Below are positions 9,978 to 18,800 of a stretch of DNA of 64,000 nucleotides, one piece after another. The position numbers were made by a program, and so were the translations under genes. The notes under the pieces were generated by a model, which saw only the letters and a list, made by a program, of their open reading frames with translations, was not told the origin of the DNA and ran no database searches. Source of the DNA: Pseudomonas helmanticensis (lineage in GTDB: Bacteria > Pseudomonadota > Gammaproteobacteria > Pseudomonadales > Pseudomonadaceae); contig NZ_FXUY01000001.1 of the NCBI RefSeq assembly GCF_900182985.1, positions 930,001 through 994,000 on the forward strand. Reading direction: 5' to 3'. Each line of letters begins with the position of its first letter. Position 1 is the first letter of the stretch.

Positions 9978-10091
9978 ATGAGCAATCCGACCAAGGCAAG
10001 AAAAAGCGATAGCAGTGTCGATGCATGGGCCATTTTGTTCCTGATCATTCTGGTTGTGGGAACAGCGGTATTCTGGGTCAGTCATCAGTAA
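9978..10091 (+). CDS. Small single-span membrane protein, 37 residues
   Basis: A short reading frame with an ATG at 9978 and TAA ending at 10091, preceded by a perfect AAGAGG ribosome site (9965-9970) seven bases upstream. The product starts with a charged, hydrophilic segment (MSNPTKARKSDSSVDA) followed by one hydrophobic helix (WAILFLIILVVGTAVFWV) and a short polar end. This layout, basic cytoplasmic tail then one membrane helix, is typical of real bacterial small membrane proteins. It is divergent from cysI and about 117 bases upstream of the periplasmic binding protein gene. The function is unknown. Confidence 0.6.
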   Translation: MSNPTKARKSDSSVDAWAILFLIILVVGTAVFWVSHQ

Positions 10092-10208
10092 ACGACCCAT
10101 CCGGGCCCGGGTCCGACGATTGTCGGACAAAAAACGGGATCAAGCGTCAATAGCCGGTTGATCGATGGCTATAATGCGCGGCCATATTTCCTTGGGCCCG
10201 GATGCTTC

Positions 10209-11282
10209 ATGTTCAAGTTTCTCCATATCGGACTTCTCGTGTTCGGCGCAGCCTTCGGCATCAGCGCGCGGGCGGAATCGGTGCTGTTCCTCAATCCGGG
10301 CTCGACCGAAGAAGCGTTCTGGATCAGTTATTCGCAGTTCATGCAGTCGGCCGCGCGTAATCTGGGCATTGATCTGCAGATCCTCTATTCCCAGCGCCAA
10401 CCTGAACTCACCCTGGCCCAGGCCAGAATTGCCTTGCAGGGCCCCAGTCGCCCCGATTACCTGGTGTTCGTCAACGAGCAGTACATCGCGCCGCAGATTC
10501 TGCGACTGGCGCAGGGCAGCGGCGTGAAGCTGTTCATGGTCAACGCGGCATTGACGCCCAACCAGCAAGCGCTGTTGGGTGAGCGAGCGGACCGCATCGG
10601 CAGTCTGGTGCCGAATGACGAGGAGGGCGGCTATATGATGATGAAGGAGCTGATTCGTCTGCACCCTCCCGTAGCCAGCGACCGGCAGATCGAAGTGCTG
10701 GCGTTTTCCGGTCTGAAAATTACACCGTCGGCGCAGTTGCGCGAGCACGGCATGCAGCGTGCCTTGGCCGAACATCCGCAGGTGCGCTTGCGACAACTGG
10801 TTTACAGCGGCTGGACTCAGCAACGCGCCTATGAGCAGGCCAGACAACTGGTCAAGCGTTATCCCGAGGTTTCGCTGGTGTGGTCGGCCAACGATGAAAT
10901 GGCCTTCGGTGCCATGCGCGCTTTTGTCGAGACCGGCAAAACCCCCGGCAAAGATGTGCTGTTCAGCGCAGTCAACACCTCACCCGCCGCGTTGCAGGCT
11001 GTCGTCGATGGGCGATTGAGTGCGCTGGTGGGTGGCCATTTCACCTTGGGAGGCTGGGCGTTGGTCGAGCTGCATGACCATGAACTTGGTGTCGACCTCG
11101 ATCAGTACGGCGGTCGTGACCGGCAGATTCCATTACTGCAATTGGTCGACAAGGCCCACGCCCGACAAATGCTCGCCATGGGTAAAGCGCCGAACTACGA
11201 CGTGAATTTCCGCCAACTTTCGGCGAAGGGCCGTCCGGCCTCGTATCGCTATCCGTTCGATCTGCAAACCCTGATGCACTGA
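10209..11282 (+). CDS. Orphan periplasmic binding protein (type 1, sugar-type)
   Basis: A 357-residue secreted protein with a signal peptide (about residues 1-21, ending near SARA) and a type 1 periplasmic-binding fold: VLFLNPGSTEEAFW at the start, a hinge region, and SLVWSANDEMAFGAMRAF and VDGRLSALVGGHFTLGGWAL, the classic ligand-lobe segments of ribose/AI-2-like binding proteins. I chose the ATG at 10209 because it places the hydrophobic signal core immediately after the start; an upstream in-frame ATG at 10158 adds 17 residues before it. No permease or ATPase gene is adjacent, so it may feed a distant transporter or act as the sensor input of a signalling protein. Confidence 0.8.
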   Translation: MFKFLHIGLLVFGAAFGISARAESVLFLNPGSTEEAFWISYSQFMQSAARNLGIDLQILYSQRQPELTLAQARIALQGPSRPDYLVFVNEQYIAPQILRLAQGSGVKLFMVNAALTPNQQALLGERADRIGSLVPNDEEGGYMMMKELIRLHPPVASDRQIEVLAFSGLKITPSAQLREHGMQRALAEHPQVRLRQLVYSGWTQQRAYEQARQLVKRYPEVSLVWSANDEMAFGAMRAFVETGKTPGKDVLFSAVNTSPAALQAVVDGRLSALVGGHFTLGGWALVELHDHELGVDLDQYGGRDRQIPLLQLVDKAHARQMLAMGKAPNYDVNFRQLSAKGRPASYRYPFDLQTLMH

Positions 11283-11288
11283 AGGGCT

Positions 11289-11507
11289 TCAGACCCCGGC
11301 GAAATGCAGTACGACTTTGACGATGACCAACAGCGTCAAGGCAAATACCGCCGTGAACAGAATGCCCAGAATCACGAAATGGCTGGGTTTGCCATGGGTG
11401 AAATCCCTGGCCCGGTTTTTCCCGCTCTGCACCCCGAACGCCGCGGCCATGACGCTGTGCAGCATCTGCCAGAAGCTGGGTGGCTTGTTGTCGACTGGAT
11501 CGTCCAT
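11289..11507 (-). CDS. DUF2970 small membrane protein
   Basis: A 72-residue protein of the DUF2970 family. The N-terminal half has the family motif FWQMLHSVMAAAFGVQSGKNRARDF, written here in parts as FWQMLHSVMAAAFGVQ and GKNRARDF, and the C-terminal half is one membrane helix (about residues 43-68, HFVILGILFTAVFALTLLVI). The ATG at 11507 is preceded by GGGGGA; longer upstream frame extension is not needed. It converges with the binding-protein gene, whose stop is six bases away. Function unknown; family members are common in gamma- and betaproteobacteria. Confidence 0.82.
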   Translation of the reverse strand: MDDPVDNKPPSFWQMLHSVMAAAFGVQSGKNRARDFTHGKPSHFVILGILFTAVFALTLLVIVKVVLHFAGV

Positions 11508-11684
11508 AAATCCCCCGTCTGTGTGTGTCCCAGACAGCATAGTCAATTCACCGAAGAGTGCCCTTGCCGTGGGCTGCTCAGCTGAAGCGATTGGTAACAA
11601 CTCATCGCCGATGCGATAACTATGTACCGCAGTTCGCCCCGGCAGGAATGGTGTCCTGTCGTTCCACTTTTCAGGAGCGACAGA

Positions 11685-14600
11685 ATGACCATTCATCCCC
11701 CGACGCTGCCCGCAGCTGCGCAGTCTTCCAACCCTCCGTTGAGCCTCGATAAGCAGACGCTGGCCAGCGCCAGTCTTCACGGCAAGCGTATCGAGCAGAT
11801 GGTCCCCGATTGGTTGATCGACGCCAGCCCCGAGCGCCGCGCTCATATTAAAAACGCCGGCACGCAATTACCCGACTGGTATCAGCAGCTGTCCGTCGAG
11901 CAACGGCGCAACTTGCAAGCGCATACCACCGAAGGCTTTCTTGCCCAGTCACGACTGGACAAGAGCATGGCCGCGCTTGAAAGCATCGAGGTTTTTGCCG
12001 AGGCTCAACTGAAAAAGGCGCTTAAAAGCCAATTCAACATTGAACTCGACGTCAATAAAACCCTGCTATGCCTCAGGCGCCCTCTGCAAGTCAGCGTGCT
12101 GGAAATCGAAGTGTCGACCTTCGAAGTGCTGAAGCTGCCCATGCTGCAAGCGGCTCTGCATAACTTCGAAGCGGCGGAATGTGAGGAAGGGGCCTTTCAT
12201 CGCGAATCCGGATTTTTCGTCGCTGCTTCGACCGCCGATACGTTCCAGGCGGTGACACTCGATATCACCGTCAGAGAGTTTCTCTCGCTGTGTCGAACAC
12301 TGGATATTGGCGCGCTCTATCAGACGCGTGTGAAAGCGTTTTTCCAGTCGAGCGGAACATTGCGTGAGCAATTCATCAGCAGTCAGAAAACCGCGATGCG
12401 CGCAGCCGCCGAACTGGCGTTGCTGAAGAAGGACATCGAGCCAGACGACTACCGAATGCTCCTGTCGGTCGTCGATGGCGAAGTCCATCCGCGCCTGGGC
12501 AAGAAATCCGTCTGGTTTCGCGACCTCAGCCTGATGAAACACCGGATGACCGGCTGCGTAGTGTTCAGCATCAGCGAACAGTATCGCTACACCAACGATT
12601 TCATCGTCTACATCCCCCATGACCCGGAACATCCGCTCAAACGCTACACCTCAGCGCAGATGCGCGAAGTCTTCAAACGCAAGTTCACTGCACGGGACGC
12701 TTCGCCGTCGAGTGAGCCGGCAACGGCCTACCAGCGTTTTTTCAGTCAGTTCTTCACCTATGCCGACCGTCCTTATTACTTCAGTCAATTCACCCGGCCT
12801 GCGGCAGATGCACCGACAGACCCGTTGCGTTCGATCTGGGTAAAAGTCGTCCAGATGATCCCGCCGGTCTCGGTTTTCACGCAGATCAAGGAACTGCCGC
12901 CCGAGCACCAGGGCAAGCGTGAACCAGAGGAGGATCCTTACCTCGATCCGTTCGGTATCGTGCGCAACGGCGTGGCAGGCATTTGGGCGGCCAATACCGA
13001 TCTGTGGCAGTACCTCTTTGAACAGCATTGCGACAAATTCATCGCCGATGCGCGTGCCCGCGCCGTACCGACGGCGGATGTCGACGCGAACGTGCGGGCG
13101 AAACGGCTCAATCACTTGCTGGAATTCGGCATGCTCGCGTTGAACATGGTGTCGATGTTCGTACCGGTGCTGGGCGAGATCATGATGACGGTAATGGCCG
13201 GTCAATTGCTGTATGAGTCGTTCGAGGGCGCTATCGAATGGACTGAGGGTGATCGCCAGGCGGCCAAGGGACACTTGGTCGATGTTGCAGAAAACCTCGC
13301 GCTGATCGGAGTAATGGCAGGTGCAGGCAAGGGCCTGGGCAGATTGAGTGCGGCCAAATCGGTGCCGGTGATCGAGAAGGCCGAGCCCATTGAACGCCTC
13401 GACGGCAAACCACGTTTGTGGGCACCTGATCTTGCGCCTTATGAAAGCACTGACGGTCCGTTCGCCGCGTCTGTCCCTGATGCGCAAGGCCTGCATCGAC
13501 TGAATGGCAAGACCTACATTCGTCAGCAGGGCAAGGTGTATCAAACGGCTTTTGATGAACAACTGAAACAATGGCGCATTCTCCATCCGACCGATGCGTC
13601 AGCCTATCGGCCCATCCTCGAACACAACCGGCTGGGCGCCTGGCGACATACCTTCGAGCGACCGCTGACCTGGGATCGATTGACTCTGCTGCGGCGCATC
13701 GGCCATTGCACCGAAGCCTTTTCCGATGAGCAATTGCTCAACATCGCGGATCTCAGCGGGGTCAGTGATGACGCTCTGCGCCAGATGCATCTGGACCATT
13801 CGCCTGCGCCACTGGCGTTGGCCGATACATTGCGCCTGTTCGAGGCTGACCAGGCCGTGAGCCGGATCATCGAGAACATTGAGGACGGTTCCACCGTTGA
13901 GGAACCTTTCCTGCTGGCAATGTCATTGCTGCCGCAAATGCCTCGATGGCCCACCGGACGCGTGCTTGAGGTTTTCGACGGCCCGGGTTTGTCAGGCGCG
14001 AGTGTCAAGCATGGTGACGCGTCACTTTTTCCAGGTGGCGCTCTCAAGGCACCGATTCAGATCGCCCGCGCCGATGTGCTGACTGCCGAAATGCCCGCCA
14101 TCCTTCTTGAGGCGCTGGACGAGCAGGAAATAGTCCGCCTGCTGGGATCTGAAGCGGCCCGCGTCAGCGCAAACCGGCCCGTCGAGTTCAGAGCGCAGTT
14201 GGTGGACTTCCTCAAAACCCGTCAACCGACAATGTTCGAGCAGCTCTATGCCGAACCGGCATTGCAGGCCCCGTGGATCAGCCGGCTACAAAAGGCCACG
14301 CCCGGGCTCGGCAGTTCTGCAGCGATCAGGGTATGCATGCAGGCCAATGCCGAAGAACTCGCGCGATTGGAAACAGGCGGGCGGTTGCCGTTGCGGTTGC
14401 TTGAAGAATCGCGCAGGTACGCTCAAGGCAGGCGCTTCGATCATGCGGTCGTCGGGTTACACATGGATAACCTGGCCGCATCCGGGAGTCAGTGGCTCGC
14501 TTTGCGCGTACTCGAAAGACTGCCTGGCTGGTCAGACGATGTGCGTCTCGAAGTGCGCGAGGGCAGCACTCACGGACCGTTGATTGATAGTGTCGGCAGC

Positions 14601-17600
14601 GAATCTTCGCGGCAACTGAAATACCTGGTCAAGCAGGGGCCCTCCTATCAGGCCTTCAACGAACATGCAGAGGCACTCAATGGCATTCCTCGGCAAGGCG
14701 ATAATTTTTTTGCCTCGGTCATGCATGCCTTGCCCGACAAATCCCGTCAGGCCTTGGGGCTTGCTGACGTCAATCAGAGTCCGTCCCTGCGTCGTCTGGT
14801 GATTGATCACGTGCATCATTATCGCGCTGAACTGGCCCGCTTGGCCGGCACGCGTCATGGCACCGGCAAGCGCTTCAAACCGGCGCTGCGCGTGCCGGGT
14901 CATGGCCTCGGTTACTACGCCAGTGGACGCGGGCAGGGCGTCAATCCACTGCTGGTGACACGGGTGCAGAATGTTTATCCGGGCCTCACCGATCAACAAG
15001 CGGGCGGCTTCATTCTTCAGCAGTTGGCGTCGGGAAAGACTGACATGCAGATCTACGAGCTTCTGCAAAGGCGCACGCGTGAATGGCGAGAGCTCGACTC
15101 GACACTCGCCGAATGGGAGGGCGAGTCGACGCCGGAACTCTCGCTGCAATCGTTGATCGGTGGCAGAGCGAGCGTCGTGCGCAATATCAAACAGAGTTGG
15201 CGCGAGTCACCGCTGGCGCAGGACCATCCGCGTTATGCACAGCTGGAATTGATCTGTGATGAGCCGTTGCCAGCCTTGACTGCGGACTTTTCGCACGTGC
15301 GAGAGTTGAGCGTACGCGGCCGCTGCATCACGGATGCGAATGCCGACTCACTGTTGGCTGTTTTCCCGAACCTGGAAAAGTTGCGCATCAATGCGACGAG
15401 CGAACTGTTCAGCAATGTGCCGCAAATCTTGCAGGGGATGCCGGCGTTGAAAAGACTGACGCTTTACAGCGCCGTCCCGTTTGCCGCTGACATGCCCGCA
15501 CGGTTGGGCATGCTGGTGCGGATTGAAGAACTGACCGTGTGTTCTGCAAGCTATCAGCCGATCACATTCGACGTCAGCCACCTGCAAAAGCTGCGCAAGC
15601 TGGAGATCGTCGCCTACTCCTTGCTGGAATGGCCGACCGGCGTGCTTGAACTCCCGGAGCTCCAACGACTGAGCCTCAAGGATACCGGGATCAGTAACTT
15701 GCCTGAGGGGTTGCTTAAGGGGCACGAAAAGTTATGGTCCGGTTTGTCACTGGACTGGTCGAGATTTTCCCGCGAAAACTTCAAGGTCGCCTACGAGTAC
15801 GCCAGGACACTCCCCGTGCACCTGATAGACCGCGAAGCGATGATCCGCGATTACTGCAAAGGCGAGTTGCAGCGTTTGGACGAAGGCCTGAGCCAGGCGC
15901 CGCAAAGTATCTTCGAGCGGTTTTTCCAGCAATGGCCTGATGAACAACAGCGCTACGCCGCAATCGAAGCCCTGAGCGAGCAGTTTGCAACGCTCGACAA
16001 ACAGCTTGTCGAGTGGCTGCAAAAGGCCATGGCCTCTCAGGAAACGCTCAGGGAAATAATCGGGCGATCCAACGCCATCCATGCCATCAGGACCAATTGG
16101 CGCAAAGGGCTTTTCAAGCGATACGGTTCGACGGTTTCCGCTTCGACCCTTGATTTATCGGGATTGATGCTGAGCGAGCTGCCGAAATTGCCTGCCGATG
16201 CGTTTTCTCACGTGCGTACCTTGCTTCTGTTGGGCCAGCGCGTCGATGCCTTGCAACTGCGCGATTTCGTCAGCGCCTTTCAAGAAGTGCAAACGCTCAA
16301 CCTGAGTGACAACGCTCTGCACGCGTTGCCGATCGAACCGGGCAGCCTGGCAAGGCTGAACCGGCTGGACCTTTCCGACAATCTGTTGGTGAACACTCAG
16401 CAGTTGCAGTCAAGCCTGGAGGCGTTCCCGGCGCTTGAACAGCTGGACCTGCATAACAACCCGTTAACTGGGTTGAACGTCGGTGGCCTGTCGCGCTTGA
16501 AAGCGCTCAATCTGCGAAATGCCGATCTGCAAGCGTGGCCTGCGGGAGCTGAAGATCTGGCTCAACTGACCTGGATGGATGTGCGCAATAACAACATCGC
16601 CACGCTGCCACAGACCCTGCTGGACAGCCATGCGCTGATCAACAGCAATCTGTCCGGTAATCCTTTGACGCCAGCAACGACGGTTGCGCTGCGAGCTGCG
16701 CAACAGCGTATCGAGTTTGAAATCGGACTGCCCCAAGGAGCGCTGCAAGCATTTGCCGAAGAACCGGTCCCGCTGACCTTTCCACCAGCAGAGAGCGGAA
16801 TCTCCATCGCCAGGCAATTGCTGCCACTTCCCCAGGCGGCAGTTGGCGAAGGTGAAACGCTGATGATCAATATTTTTCAGCGTATGCAACCGGCCTTTAC
16901 TGCCGAACAGGCGTCGCAGTTGATTGGCCAGATGCGCAGTAGCGGAGCGACGGAAATCGAAACAGGTGCTCGTATCGACGCTTGGAACCAGACTTTCGAA
17001 ACGCTGGTGCGGCAACTCAATGGCTGGCTCTACACCCGCGAAATTCGCGGTGCGGACTGGGTTATCTCTTCGCAAACCCGCAGTCTGGCGGCCTGGAGAA
17101 TTCTCACCTGTTGGCGGGCAAGGTTGCCCAACATGGAAGGGGTGACGCAAGCGGTGCTGAACCTGAACGGTTTGCAACTGGGAGACATACCGGCACTACC
17201 GGAAGATTTTGCGCATGTCCGCACGCTCAACCTGACGGGCACAAGGGTGACTGTCGATGGCGCCAACGGTTTTCTCGGTGCCTTTACCGAGCTACGGACT
17301 CTGGAGCTTGGCGGCAATGAACTGGAAGCGTTGCCGCAGTCGATCCGGAACATGTCTGCGCTGGAGCGTCTGGAACTGTCGAGCAACCGTCTCTACGATC
17401 CCGAACTCTTGTACGAGTCGCTTTCCGGGCTTGAACACCTGACCTGGCTGGATGTGAGCTACAACAACCTCGAGTCGTTCGATGTCAACTATTTCGGGCG
17501 GCTGGAAGCCCTCGATTTGCGCAACAACAATCTGTACGCATGGCCGGAAGGTGCGCTGGAGTCGGAGCACCTGCGCATGCTCAATCTGAGCCGTAACGAC

Positions 17601-18743
17601 ATCACCACGCTGCCCGTGGACGCACTTGACGGTAGTCACGAGCAATTGATGAACGGTACGGACTTGACCGACAACTACAACTTGTCCGAAGAAAGCCTCG
17701 AGCGGCTCAGGGCCTATCAGGCGGAAGGTGAGCGCCATCGGGTGTTGGGTTTTTCACGCACGGATCTCGAAGAGATGGTTGACGACGCCGCCGGCGGCTT
17801 GACCGAAACGACCGACAGCATTGAATCCGACGAAACCCTACCTATCGATCCGTCGCAGGCGCAATACAAAGCCCCATGGCTTGCCAATCTGCCTCCTGAA
17901 CAACTGGCGGCTCGGGATACGCTCTGGGAGCAACTGGCTGCTGAACCGGACAGCGCGGCGTTCTTTCATCTGCTTGAGCGATTGCAGGACAGCCGAGAGT
18001 TCAGGGTCGCCAACGCGGATCTGACGCGACGGGTATGGACCGTCATGGAAGCGGCCGCAGCTGACACCGAACTCAGGGAAGTGATTTTCGCCGGCGCTAC
18101 CACCCACGGGACCTGCGTCGATGGACGCATCCTTACCTTCAGCGGGCTGGAAACCAAGGTGTTTACCCATAACGCGTTGCGGGATTTACCGTCAGGTCGA
18201 TCAGACGCAAAAGGTGGGGTGTTGTTGAGTCTGTCGCGACGACTGTTTCGCCTGGACAAAGTCGACGAATTGGCAAAGGCGGCGGCAGCACGCAGTGGTT
18301 TCGATGAGGCCGAGGTGCGCCTGGGTTATCGAATCGGTTTGACCGACGGCTGGGAGGATGGCCTGGAGTTGCCGGGGCAGCCGAAAAACATGACCTATGC
18401 TTCGGGCGTCAGCCCGCAACAACTGGTGGAGGCGCGAACCGAAGTCAGCAATGCCGAGCGGTCCGATAAATTTATCGAAGATCTGATTCAGCGCGATTAC
18501 TGGGTGGAATACCTTCAGGAGAAGTTCCCCGAGGACTTCAGGAAACTGGAAGAGCTGGACTTGCTTGGTGACGCCGAAGATGACGTTCTGAGCGCTGACG
18601 ATCCAGAGTACTTGAGCCGGTTGTTCGACCGTACGGCCAAACGCAACGTGAAGATGATCGAGCTTTCGCAGCAGGAGATCGATGCAATCAATGCTGCAAA
18701 AACGCCTGTTGCCGGCTCTTCAAGTCATCTGGCCAACGCATAG
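11685..18743 (+). CDS. Giant LRR protein with NEL-type E3 ubiquitin ligase domain (toxin/effector-like)
   Basis: A protein of 2,352 residues. The N-terminal third resembles the dermonecrotic-toxin-like domain (DUF6543 type) found in large Pseudomonas toxins. Hydrophobic helices follow at about residues 476-511 (MLALNMVSMFVPVLGEIMM) and 531-554, possibly for membrane insertion. Three blocks of leucine-rich repeats lie at about 1190-1350, 1486-1670 and 1822-2005 (for example LNLSDNALHALP, LDLHNNPLTGL, LELGGNELEALP). The C-terminal region, about 2046-2348, resembles the NEL ubiquitin ligase domain of IpaH/SspH effectors. It contains the CxD motif around Cys2144 (HGTCVDGRILTFSGLE), the expected thioester-forming cysteine. 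No signal peptide is visible. The ATG at 11685 follows an AGGAG site; an in-frame ATG at 11622 is less likely. No secretion genes adjoin it. The ligase activity is inferred. Confidence 0.85.
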   Translation: MTIHPPTLPAAAQSSNPPLSLDKQTLASASLHGKRIEQMVPDWLIDASPERRAHIKNAGTQLPDWYQQLSVEQRRNLQAHTTEGFLAQSRLDKSMAALESIEVFAEAQLKKALKSQFNIELDVNKTLLCLRRPLQVSVLEIEVSTFEVLKLPMLQAALHNFEAAECEEGAFHRESGFFVAASTADTFQAVTLDITVREFLSLCRTLDIGALYQTRVKAFFQSSGTLREQFISSQKTAMRAAAELALLKKDIEPDDYRMLLSVVDGEVHPRLGKKSVWFRDLSLMKHRMTGCVVFSISEQYRYTNDFIVYIPHDPEHPLKRYTSAQMREVFKRKFTARDASPSSEPATAYQRFFSQFFTYADRPYYFSQFTRPAADAPTDPLRSIWVKVVQMIPPVSVFTQIKELPPEHQGKREPEEDPYLDPFGIVRNGVAGIWAANTDLWQYLFEQHCDKFIADARARAVPTADVDANVRAKRLNHLLEFGMLALNMVSMFVPVLGEIMMTVMAGQLLYESFEGAIEWTEGDRQAAKGHLVDVAENLALIGVMAGAGKGLGRLSAAKSVPVIEKAEPIERLDGKPRLWAPDLAPYESTDGPFAASVPDAQGLHRLNGKTYIRQQGKVYQTAFDEQLKQWRILHPTDASAYRPILEHNRLGAWRHTFERPLTWDRLTLLRRIGHCTEAFSDEQLLNIADLSGVSDDALRQMHLDHSPAPLALADTLRLFEADQAVSRIIENIEDGSTVEEPFLLAMSLLPQMPRWPTGRVLEVFDGPGLSGASVKHGDASLFPGGALKAPIQIARADVLTAEMPAILLEALDEQEIVRLLGSEAARVSANRPVEFRAQLVDFLKTRQPTMFEQLYAEPALQAPWISRLQKATPGLGSSAAIRVCMQANAEELARLETGGRLPLRLLEESRRYAQGRRFDHAVVGLHMDNLAASGSQWLALRVLERLPGWSDDVRLEVREGSTHGPLIDSVGSESSRQLKYLVKQGPSYQAFNEHAEALNGIPRQGDNFFASVMHALPDKSRQALGLADVNQSPSLRRLVIDHVHHYRAELARLAGTRHGTGKRFKPALRVPGHGLGYYASGRGQGVNPLLVTRVQNVYPGLTDQQAGGFILQQLASGKTDMQIYELLQRRTREWRELDSTLAEWEGESTPELSLQSLIGGRASVVRNIKQSWRESPLAQDHPRYAQLELICDEPLPALTADFSHVRELSVRGRCITDANADSLLAVFPNLEKLRINATSELFSNVPQILQGMPALKRLTLYSAVPFAADMPARLGMLVRIEELTVCSASYQPITFDVSHLQKLRKLEIVAYSLLEWPTGVLELPELQRLSLKDTGISNLPEGLLKGHEKLWSGLSLDWSRFSRENFKVAYEYARTLPVHLIDREAMIRDYCKGELQRLDEGLSQAPQSIFERFFQQWPDEQQRYAAIEALSEQFATLDKQLVEWLQKAMASQETLREIIGRSNAIHAIRTNWRKGLFKRYGSTVSASTLDLSGLMLSELPKLPADAFSHVRTLLLLGQRVDALQLRDFVSAFQEVQTLNLSDNALHALPIEPGSLARLNRLDLSDNLLVNTQQLQSSLEAFPALEQLDLHNNPLTGLNVGGLSRLKALNLRNADLQAWPAGAEDLAQLTWMDVRNNNIATLPQTLLDSHALINSNLSGNPLTPATTVALRAAQQRIEFEIGLPQGALQAFAEEPVPLTFPPAESGISIARQLLPLPQAAVGEGETLMINIFQRMQPAFTAEQASQLIGQMRSSGATEIETGARIDAWNQTFETLVRQLNGWLYTREIRGADWVISSQTRSLAAWRILTCWRARLPNMEGVTQAVLNLNGLQLGDIPALPEDFAHVRTLNLTGTRVTVDGANGFLGAFTELRTLELGGNELEALPQSIRNMSALERLELSSNRLYDPELLYESLSGLEHLTWLDVSYNNLESFDVNYFGRLEALDLRNNNLYAWPEGALESEHLRMLNLSRNDITTLPVDALDGSHEQLMNGTDLTDNYNLSEESLERLRAYQAEGERHRVLGFSRTDLEEMVDDAAGGLTETTDSIESDETLPIDPSQAQYKAPWLANLPPEQLAARDTLWEQLAAEPDSAAFFHLLERLQDSREFRVANADLTRRVWTVMEAAAADTELREVIFAGATTHGTCVDGRILTFSGLETKVFTHNALRDLPSGRSDAKGGVLLSLSRRLFRLDKVDELAKAAAARSGFDEAEVRLGYRIGLTDGWEDGLELPGQPKNMTYASGVSPQQLVEARTEVSNAERSDKFIEDLIQRDYWVEYLQEKFPEDFRKLEELDLLGDAEDDVLSADDPEYLSRLFDRTAKRNVKMIELSQQEIDAINAAKTPVAGSSSHLANA

Positions 18744-18757
18744 AACAGCAAGCGCAG

Positions 18758-18788
18758 TTGCCGACGCCGGTAAATCCGGCGTCGGCAA
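18758..18788. terminator. Hairpin between the NEL-domain gene and metH
   Basis: A perfect 13-bp stem TTGCCGACGCCGG/CCGGCGTCGGCAA with a 5-base loop, lying between converging genes. It lacks a long U tract, so it may act as a weak or Rho-assisted terminator for both. Confidence 0.65.
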
Positions 18789-18800
18789 TAACCCCTGTAA

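Noticed and set aside
11304..11752. Plus-strand frames over the DUF2970 gene and toxin leader
   Set aside because: They overlap the conserved DUF2970 gene or the leader of the NEL-domain gene and have no family features.
11508..18800. Secretion system or immunity gene next to the NEL-domain protein
   Set aside because: Flanking genes are a DUF2970 protein and metH; no chaperone, T3SS, T6SS or immunity-like gene is present in the window.
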